NCBI GenBank assembly: GCA_017619795.1
Contig: JAFZRP010000106.1
Span: 1 to 45,784 of the forward strand
DNA from: Treponema sp.
GTDB lineage: Bacteria > Spirochaetota > Spirochaetia > Treponematales > Treponemataceae
DNA length: 45,784 nt
Reading direction: 5' to 3'
Below, piece after piece: positions 40,627 to 45,784 of this stretch. Within the stretch, counting starts at the first letter, position 1, and every line of letters begins with the position of its first letter. The position numbers and the translations under genes were made by a program. The notes beneath the pieces were generated by a model, which saw nothing but the letters and a program-made list of their open reading frames with translations, had not been told where the DNA came from and did no database searches.

Positions 40627-41097
40627 ATGCAAGAACGCTTACTTTATTTACAAAATACATTAAAACTATTCAGATTATTTGCCGTTATTTACGTTCGTTT
40701 CAAACTTAATATCAATTATCTTATTTTCAATTGTTGCTCTTTTTCCTGCCAAAATTGGAATATGCTGTCTTATCGCCTTTATATGCACGAGGTTATTTTA
40801 ATAAAAAAGGAAAACTCAAAACTATTATAGTTGTAATTATCTATCTTAGTTTGATTTTCCTGACCTTATTTTTTGTTAAGGCTTATATAACAGATTTGTT
40901 TGAAGCTATAACTACAAACAAAAAGCTGGACATAAAAAAATATCCTGATTTAAAAAAGCGTGATGCAGAATGGCTTGCCGCAATTATTCAAAAAACAAAA
41001 ATTGTATGTTGGCGACAAACAAGGTTTTCTAAACAAGTATTCTGATTATGAAATCCTATATGGCGACGAGTTTTCTTTTAAGGCTTCTGAAAAATAG
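40627..41097 (+). pseudogene. Frameshifted gene for a small membrane protein
   Basis: Three plus-strand frames join into one sensible protein: MQERLLYLQNTLK, then NYSDYLPLFTFVSNLISIIL with FSIVALF, then LPKLEYAVLSPLYARGYFNK and a second membrane helix (IIVVIIYLSLIFLTLFFVKA), then YVGDKQGFLNKYSDYEIL ending FSFKASEK at 41095. At least three frameshifts are needed (near 40665, 40735 and 41000). About 155 residues and two to three helices; family not recognised. Sequencing error at three places is possible but unlikely. Confidence 0.65.
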
Positions 41098-41174
41098 TTC
41101 TTTTTGCCTTGTTTCAACACCCTCGTCATTTCATCTGACTTTCCTACAAATACTTCACTCTCTTTGAAATATCC

Positions 41175-41213
41175 AGTGAAGTAGAGTGTAGTTTTACTAC
41201 ACTCTACTTCACT
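41175..41213. promoter_or_regulatory. 18-bp perfect inverted repeat upstream of the AlbA-type regulator
   Basis: AGTGAAGTAGAGTGTAGT (41175-41192), loop TTT, ACTACACTCTACTTCACT (41196-41213). The core TACTTCACT appears again at about 41153, so several copies of one binding motif precede the gene. It may be the autoregulatory site of the encoded protein. Confidence 0.75.
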
Positions 41214-41253
41214 AAAAACTTCATTTGTAGTAAAATATAGACAAGAGGTTCTT

Positions 41254-42720
41254 ATGCTGATAGAAGAATTAATTCCTAGTATAAATATCGAAGATACTCA
41301 GAATGAGTTCAAAAGAATTATTGAAGAAGGAAAATCGGAAGATTCAGGAAAGTCAAAGGAAATTGGCTGGCTAAAAACAATTGCAGCTTTTGCAAATACT
41401 TTTGGTGGCACTTTGTATATTGGGGTTGATAACAGTACACATAAAATTATCTCTTTAGATCACGATTCAGCAGATAAAATCATTTTAATGATAAACCGTC
41501 AGATTAAGCAGCGAATAGAACCATCTATTTCTTATAAAATAGAAACAATTCCTATTAAGAACAAAAATCAGAAAACCAGATACATCATAAAAGTAATCGT
41601 AGAAAAGAATGTTATACTTCCTGTCACTTTACATGAAGAAAATCTTCTTGGGATCTATATCCGTAGTTATGGAAGTTCAGTTTTAGCTACTCCCGAACAG
41701 ATTCGAGAACTAATTCTTTTAAGTAACAACAATCCTTTTGACCAGCCTTTTACCAATGAAACTTTTGATAAAAATAATTTTACGAAGATTTTTGAACTAT
41801 ACAAAGAACGGAATGATTCCGAATTATCAAAAAAAGCCTTAATTTCTGCCGGCTTTATTAATTCAAATGGAAAGCTTTCAAAAGGAGCACAGCTTTTTTC
41901 TGATAATTACAAAAGTGAAAAAACAAAAATTGTATGTACAGTCTGGCCTGAAATTACAAAAGGCAGTTCTGTAGTATTAGCTTCAGAAGAGTTTGAAGGA
42001 AATCTTGTTGATTCAATTAAGTTTGCAACTAACTTCATTCAGAATCACTCTGTAACAGGATTTAAGAAGACTGATGAAGGACGAATAGATTATTTTTCAT
42101 ATCCGGCACGTTCAATTACCGAAGGTATTGTTAATGCAATTGCTCACAGAAATTACTTCATTCAGGGGAGTCAAATTGAAATCAATATGTTTAAAGACAG
42201 ACTCGAAATTACTTCTCCTGGAGCTTTACTGGGTGTTATTGCTTTGCAAAAAGAGAAAAATATTTCATCTATCATTCCTAGACGACGAAATGAAGTTATC
42301 TGTAATATTTTGGAATATCTTCGCTACATGGAATCAAAAGGTTCTGGCTTTGATAAGATTGAACAGGATTATGCTGGAAAAGGAGAAGCCTTCAAACCGT
42401 TTATTTCTTCAAATGGAAATTCATTTACATTAACTTTGCCAAACCTAACATATCCTAACGGTGTTATTGATGAAAATTCAATCCCAGACATTAATGTAAA
42501 TGGTATTCTTACAGGGAAAAATGATACCGCAATTTTGTCTTTCTGTTTTGTAAAAGCACACACTGCAAAAGAAATTGCTGATTATCTTGGAATAAACGCC
42601 TCTACATATTTTAGAAAGGACATTCTAGGTGCATTAGTAAAGAGCGGATTTCTAATTGAGAATAAGACTGGTGCAAGCTCTGAGTTTTTATCTAACCGAG
42701 AAAAAGTGTTTACCGTTTGA
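41254..42720 (+). CDS. AlbA_2/RecG-type ATP-binding regulator
   Basis: A 488-aa protein. N-terminal AlbA_2 (Schlafen-like) domain: EFKRIIEEGKSEDSGKSKEI, WLKTIAAFANTFGGTLYIGV. Middle HATPase-like domain of RecG-type regulators: SYPARSITEGIVNAIAHRNY, IEINMFKDRLEITSPG and NILEYLRYMESKGSGFDKI. C-terminal winged helix: KEIADYLGINASTYFRKDIL. Family members are treated as transcription regulators, some in defence loci. The ATG has AAGAGG upstream. A decayed relative is at 19248-19739. Confidence 0.87.
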   Translation: MLIEELIPSINIEDTQNEFKRIIEEGKSEDSGKSKEIGWLKTIAAFANTFGGTLYIGVDNSTHKIISLDHDSADKIILMINRQIKQRIEPSISYKIETIPIKNKNQKTRYIIKVIVEKNVILPVTLHEENLLGIYIRSYGSSVLATPEQIRELILLSNNNPFDQPFTNETFDKNNFTKIFELYKERNDSELSKKALISAGFINSNGKLSKGAQLFSDNYKSEKTKIVCTVWPEITKGSSVVLASEEFEGNLVDSIKFATNFIQNHSVTGFKKTDEGRIDYFSYPARSITEGIVNAIAHRNYFIQGSQIEINMFKDRLEITSPGALLGVIALQKEKNISSIIPRRRNEVICNILEYLRYMESKGSGFDKIEQDYAGKGEAFKPFISSNGNSFTLTLPNLTYPNGVIDENSIPDINVNGILTGKNDTAILSFCFVKAHTAKEIADYLGINASTYFRKDILGALVKSGFLIENKTGASSEFLSNREKVFTV

Positions 42721-42745
42721 TATTCCCCACCTCGTCATTCCGAAC

Positions 42746-42775
42746 TTGTTTCAGAATCTATTCTTATGCTAAAAT
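42746..42775 (+). promoter_or_regulatory. Candidate promoter of cdd
   Basis: TTGTTT (42746-42751), 18 nt, TAAAAT (42770-42775). The ATG at 42782 lies 6 nt beyond the -10 box, where transcription should start, and no ribosome site is present. Confidence 0.5.
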
Positions 42776-42781
42776 ATCCTC

Positions 42782-43207
42782 ATGAACATAAACTCAAAAG
42801 ACTACAAAGCACTCATCTCTTCCGCAATAAAAATGCTCGACTTCTCTTATGTACCATACTCTCACTTCCACGTTGGTGCCGCCCTTCTTACAACCCAGGG
42901 AAAAATCTACACAGGCTGTAACATAGAAAACGCCGCTTACGGACCAAGCAACTGCGCAGAGCGCACCGCCTTTTTCAAAGCAGTTAGCGAAGGAGAAAAA
43001 AGCTTTATTGCCATTGCGATTGTTGGCGGACCTGAGGATGAAACCGGCAAACCTGTAATAAAGGATTTTTGTCCGCCTTGTGGAGTTTGCCGCCAGGTTA
43101 TGGCAGAGTTCTGTAAAAAAGATTTTGAAATAATTCTTGCAAAGAGTCCCGAAGAATATAAGGTTTTTACACTTGAGGAACTGTTGCCAGAGAGTTTCAG
43201 TTTATAG
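42782..43207 (+). CDS. cdd: Cytidine deaminase
   Basis: Deaminates cytidine and deoxycytidine to uridine forms in pyrimidine salvage. At 141 aa it is the small tetrameric type with one zinc per subunit: YVPYSHFHVGAALL, GCNIENAAYGPSNCAERTA (Cys ligand and catalytic Glu of the CxE core) and CPPCGVCRQVMAEF (the other two zinc cysteines). Transcribed alone from a leaderless-type promoter; its stop is followed by a hairpin shared with purN. Confidence 0.94.
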   Translation: MNINSKDYKALISSAIKMLDFSYVPYSHFHVGAALLTTQGKIYTGCNIENAAYGPSNCAERTAFFKAVSEGEKSFIAIAIVGGPEDETGKPVIKDFCPPCGVCRQVMAEFCKKDFEIILAKSPEEYKVFTLEELLPESFSL

Positions 43208-43208
43208 A

Positions 43209-43235
43209 AGATTGTCAGATCAAGTCCGACAATCT
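43209..43235. terminator. Hairpin between cdd and purN
   Basis: AGATTGTC (43209-43216) and GACAATCT (43228-43235) pair with an 11-nt loop between the convergent genes. No clear T-run follows on either strand, so termination is only suggested. Confidence 0.4.
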
Positions 43236-43860
43236 ATCCTCTCTCGCACAAAAGCAGCAGTCCTTCCAACAGAGCCTCATGCTCGCAAGGTGCAATTCGT
43301 GCGTACAAAGTTTCAGGCGTATCACCAGGCATAACAGGAACTTTTTTCTGCAGCAGGATTTCTCCGCCATCACAAACTTCGTTCACAAGATGCACCGTAC
43401 AGCCGCTTTCTTTTTCGCCGGCAGCCAGAACCGCCTCGTGCACATGATGTCCCCACATTCCAACTCCACCAAACTTTGGAAGCAGAGCCGGATGCAGGTT
43501 GATAATTCTATTTGCATATTCACTAAGGATTTGGCCGGCAAGAACAGTAAGGCAGCCCGCTTCAACAATGATGTCAGCCGCATGCTCACGACAAACCTCA
43601 AGCATTGCATTACTCACAGCCGTTCTTTTTTCATCACGACTGGCAGCCTGCGCAACTTCCTTTCCCATCACTTTGTAGGGAGAAGTTATTGCCGACGGAA
43701 TCCCAGCCTTAGCCGCACGTTCAAGAGCAAAGGCATCCTTGTGGTCGCTTATAACAACCACAATTTCGTAAGGACATTCCTTTCCCTTTTCCTGCTGATA
43801 ATCAATCAGCGCCTGAAGATTTGTCCCCCCTCCGCTCACCAGCACTGCCACTTTCTTCAT
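43234..43860 (-). CDS. purN: Phosphoribosylglycinamide formyltransferase
   Basis: Transfers a formyl group from 10-formyl-THF to GAR in purine synthesis. VAVLVSGGGTNLQALID at the N-terminus, then NLHPALLPKFGG and MWGHHVHEAV (catalytic Asn-His pair), and GCTVHLVNEVCDGGEIL with the Asp. ATG 43860 has AAGGAAG upstream; an upstream GTG is in frame but less likely. About 208 aa, full length. It follows purM after a repeat-filled 70-bp gap and is the last visible gene of the purine cluster. Confidence 0.95.
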   Translation of the reverse strand: MKKVAVLVSGGGTNLQALIDYQQEKGKECPYEIVVVISDHKDAFALERAAKAGIPSAITSPYKVMGKEVAQAASRDEKRTAVSNAMLEVCREHAADIIVEAGCLTVLAGQILSEYANRIINLHPALLPKFGGVGMWGHHVHEAVLAAGEKESGCTVHLVNEVCDGGEILLQKKVPVMPGDTPETLYARIAPCEHEALLEGLLLLCERG

Positions 43861-43871
43861 CACCACTTCCT

Positions 43872-43934
43872 TCCTAACACCAAACCACTATACCTATCAC
43901 CTAACACCTATCCCCTAACACCTATCCTACTAGT
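43872..43934. repeat. Degenerate CCTAACACC/CCTATC repeats between purM and purN
   Basis: The gap is almost entirely copies of CCTAACACCTATC-like units (for example CCTAACACCTATC at 43910 and 43925). The same unit fills 45310-45360 upstream of the four-helix-bundle gene. Confidence 0.7.
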
Positions 43935-45024
43935 CCTCAAAAAGCACAGCATCCTTCTGTCCGCTCACTTCGCCAGCCGCATACGCTGTTCTACCAATTC
44001 TATAAGCCTTCATCGGAGCCTCTCCAGGACGAGCATACTTAGAAGCATTTGCATTAAACATATCGATGATTGCATCAGCATCCTTTGCAGCAACATCAAG
44101 AACAAAACCAATGCCCATATTAAAGGTGTTGTAAACATTATCAAAATCAGCACCGCGGCGGATAAGCTCACCGAATACAGCAGGAATATCCCAGGAAGCG
44201 CGCTTAATAACAGAAACAAGCTGCTTCTTGCCGTTCTTAGCCTTAGGATACATTCTAGGGATATTTTCAAAGAAGCCACCGCCAGTTACATGAACCATAC
44301 CGTGAATTGACTTACGATATTTTCCAAGCACTTCCATAACAGGCTTTACATAAATGCGGGTCGGAGTCAAAAGAACTTCACCAATAGTTTTGCCGGTATC
44401 TTTTCCGTCAACAACAAATGGATCATTAGGATTTGGAACAAGCTTTCTTACAAGACTAAAACCATTAGAGTGAACACCAGTAGAGCTAAGGCCAATCAGA
44501 ACATCACCCTCTTTAATATCCTCGCCGGTAATCATTTCTTTTTTCTCGCCAATACCTACACCAAAACCGGCAAGATCATATTTTCCAACATCATAAAAAC
44601 CAGGCATTTCGGCAGTCTCGCCACCCAAAAGCGCACAACCAGTTTCAACACAACCGTCGGCAACTCCCTTTACAAGATCAGCAGCAACATCGGCATCAAG
44701 CTTACCACAGGCAATATAATCAAGGAAAAACAAAGGCTGAACACCAGAGCAAAGGATATCGTTTACACTCATCGCAACACAATCAATACCAACCGTGTCG
44801 TACTTCTTCATCTGAAAAGCAATATCAAGCTTAGTTCCAACGCCGTCAGTTCCGCTAACCATTACAGGATTCTTAATTCCCTTTGGAACCTCAAACATCC
44901 CGTTAAAGCTTCCCAGCCCAGTCAAAAGCCCCGGAATAGCCGTTCTCTTCGCATGCTCCTTGTACTTGTTTACTGCTCTGTAACCTTCTTCTACATCTAC
45001 ACCTGATTCTTTGTAGTTTGCCAT
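43930..45024 (-). CDS. purM: Phosphoribosylformylglycinamidine cyclo-ligase
   Basis: Closes the AIR imidazole ring with ATP. A 364-aa protein with VMVSGTDGVGTKL, GIDCVAMSVNDILCSG, LLGGETAEMPGFY, GLSSTGVHSNGFSLVRK and GMVHVTGGGFFENIPR, all PurM hallmarks and in order. AGGAG precedes the ATG. The upstream small gene overlaps its start by 28 bp, which suggests that gene was truncated here. Slightly longer than E. coli PurM by its C-terminal tail. Confidence 0.96.
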   Translation of the reverse strand: MANYKESGVDVEEGYRAVNKYKEHAKRTAIPGLLTGLGSFNGMFEVPKGIKNPVMVSGTDGVGTKLDIAFQMKKYDTVGIDCVAMSVNDILCSGVQPLFFLDYIACGKLDADVAADLVKGVADGCVETGCALLGGETAEMPGFYDVGKYDLAGFGVGIGEKKEMITGEDIKEGDVLIGLSSTGVHSNGFSLVRKLVPNPNDPFVVDGKDTGKTIGEVLLTPTRIYVKPVMEVLGKYRKSIHGMVHVTGGGFFENIPRMYPKAKNGKKQLVSVIKRASWDIPAVFGELIRRGADFDNVYNTFNMGIGFVLDVAAKDADAIIDMFNANASKYARPGEAPMKAYRIGRTAYAAGEVSGQKDAVLFED

Positions 45025-45293
45025 TGTTTGCTCCTATTTATTTCTTTTAATTGTGTTTCTAATTCTGCCAGAGATCCTTTTGCTACGCCAATAAACCATT
45101 TATATTCTCTTTTAGAATTCCTGGATTTTCCTTCTGCAATATTACTAGGAATAGATACTGCGGCACGTCGCATTTGGTCACTTAAGGAATATTTTTCGTC
45201 ACCAGGAAGTTTCTTGATAAGTCTATAAATCATCTCAACCAAATCCATAGATTTTTGCCAGACAATCAAATCCTTATGACTATCAATTCCCAT
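44997..45293 (-). CDS. Four-helix bundle protein (S23/IVP type), shortened
   Basis: A 98-aa protein of the family first known from rRNA intervening sequences: KDLIVWQKSMDLVEMIYRL, LSDQMRRAAVSIPSNIAEG and FIGVAKGSLAELETQL. Family members are usually near 115-130 aa; here the homology stops at ELETQL and the last residues (KEINRSKQWQTTKNQV) come from the out-of-frame start of purM, so the last helix is lost. It sits in the purE-purM gap next to the CCTAACACC repeats and is probably an insertion into the operon. Confidence 0.75.
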   Translation of the reverse strand: MGIDSHKDLIVWQKSMDLVEMIYRLIKKLPGDEKYSLSDQMRRAAVSIPSNIAEGKSRNSKREYKWFIGVAKGSLAELETQLKEINRSKQWQTTKNQV

Positions 45294-45309
45294 TATTCTC
45301 TCCTCTCTC

Positions 45310-45360
45310 TTCCTATTCCCTAACTCCTAACACCTATAACCTAATACCTAACACCTATCC
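45310..45360. repeat. CCTAACACC-type repeats between purE and the four-helix-bundle gene
   Basis: Series of CCTAACTCCTAACACCTATA- and CCTAACACCTATCC-type units, matching those at 43872-43934. The two tracts bracket purM and the small inserted gene. Confidence 0.7.
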
Positions 45361-45361
45361 T

Positions 45362-45784
45362 TTAAAACTGAACGTCTAATCCGCCAGCCCTCGCATCCTC
45401 CGCCAACTTCTTCCTGAAAGCCACTAATTTTTCACGTAATTCCGGATACTTTATCGCCAGAATCTGAACCGCAAGATACCCCGCATTTTTTGCATTGCCA
45501 ATTCCAACAGTTGCAACCGGAATCTGCGGTGGCATTTGTACTATAGAAAGAAGAGCATCCATTCCGCCAAGCCCGTTAGATTTATCAGAAAGGCATTCGA
45601 GCGGAACACCGATTACAGGCAATGTTGTAATTCCAGCAATAACACCAGGAAGAGCAGCTGCAAGACCAGCTCCGGCAATAATAACTTCAAAACCGTCAGC
45701 CTCAACCTGCTTTACAGTTTCGCGCAAAAGCTCACCAGCTCTGTGGGCAGAAATAATAAATGCTTTGTATTCCACACCGAACTC
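45362..45784 (-). CDS. purE: PurE, N5-CAIR mutase (partial, runs off right edge)
   Basis: The frame is open to the window end (EFGVEYKAFIISAHRAGE ...), so the first 20-25 residues lie outside; the internal GTG at 45775 is not the start. IISAHRAGELL, VIIAGAGLAAALPGV, LPVIGVPLEC, GGMDALLSIVQMP and GNAKNAGYLAVQIL are class I PurE motifs. This is unlike the class II enzyme known from Treponema denticola, so a PurK partner is expected elsewhere. A short insert (LSDKSNGLG) follows the GVP loop. Confidence 0.93.
   Translation of the reverse strand, partial: EFGVEYKAFIISAHRAGELLRETVKQVEADGFEVIIAGAGLAAALPGVIAGITTLPVIGVPLECLSDKSNGLGGMDALLSIVQMPPQIPVATVGIGNAKNAGYLAVQILAIKYPELREKLVAFRKKLAEDARAGGLDVQF

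Larger units (their letters stand above)
40497..41253. other. Region without intact genes
   Basis: Holds the upstream region of the S41 gene (40497-40620), a frameshifted membrane-protein gene (40627-41097) and, near 41175, a large palindrome preceding the next plus-strand gene. Confidence 0.6.

Noticed and set aside
43279..44310. 343-aa plus-strand frame
   Set aside because: Antisense to purN, the repeat tract and purM; His/Arg/Ser-rich with no domain pattern.
1..45784. tRNA or rRNA genes
   Set aside because: No cloverleaf with GTTC-A and CCA-like ends or rRNA signature was seen on reading both strands; a tRNAscan run would be needed to exclude one formally.

Overview
The window looks like a piece of a Treponema-type spirochaete chromosome, probably from a gut or rumen lineage. 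This rests on gene content, not a search: a phosphocholine (lic-type) module inside a large surface-polysaccharide operon, a LoaP-like NusG paralogue, lipoproteins with loose spirochaetal lipoboxes, a secreted GH43 glycosidase, AddAB, and AT-rich accessory DNA next to more GC-rich core genes. A Firmicute cannot be fully excluded.

Layout. (1) 1-136: end of an insertion sequence, probably IS1182-type, entering from the left. (2) 167-15580, minus strand: a long polysaccharide operon. Its first genes (right end) make activated phospho-substituents: a cytidylyltransferase/PLP-enzyme fusion, a TagD-like enzyme, and LicC, LicA and LicB. Then come a glycerophosphotransferase-like enzyme, flippase, second glycerophosphotransferase-like enzyme, Wzy-like polymerase, three glycosyltransferases, and Gmd plus Rmd (GDP-D-rhamnose type sugar). 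(3) 15600-23310: an accessory island. It has a three-gene minus-strand operon (82-aa repeat protein, HNH nuclease, AAA ATPase fused to a TOPRIM/DUF4435 domain resembling a one-gene PARIS), a face-to-face promoter driving a predicted ~95-nt structured RNA, an attC-like site with a ribbon-helix-helix gene, a truncated RecG/AlbA-type regulator, a damaged RloA/RloB (AbiL-like) pair and another ATPase. A 313-bp direct duplication of the 3' end of the NusG-paralogue gene brackets 3.3 kb of it. (4) 23316-23858: the intact LoaP-like NusG paralogue, same strand and upstream of the polysaccharide operon, so the island appears to sit between a regulator and its likely target. (5) 24079-27546, plus strand: a GlpA-like, GlpB-like and DUF1667 redox operon. 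(6) 27572-37205: an ATPase/nuclease accessory gene, a GH43 lipoprotein, and addB-addA recombination nuclease genes. (7) 37219-41097: secreted and lipoprotein proteases (retropepsin-PDZ, a half-size retropepsin with a CTG start, an S41 peptidase), a Fic remnant and a frameshifted membrane-protein gene. (8) 41254-45784: an AlbA/RecG-type regulator, cdd, and minus-strand purine genes purE, a four-helix-bundle gene, purM and purN.

How it fits together. The polysaccharide genes form one assembly line: nucleotide sugars (Gmd/Rmd), glycosyl transfer, flipping (Wzx), polymerisation (Wzy), and decoration with CDP-activated phosphocholine, glycerol phosphate and a third phospho-amine made by the fused enzyme. 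The most novel-looking material is the 15.9-18.7 kb operon with its opposed RNA, and the cytidylyltransferase-aminotransferase fusion. Several genes (NusG paralogue, glpA-like, addB, cdd) have a -10-like box only 6-9 nt before the start codon, which suggests leaderless mRNAs.
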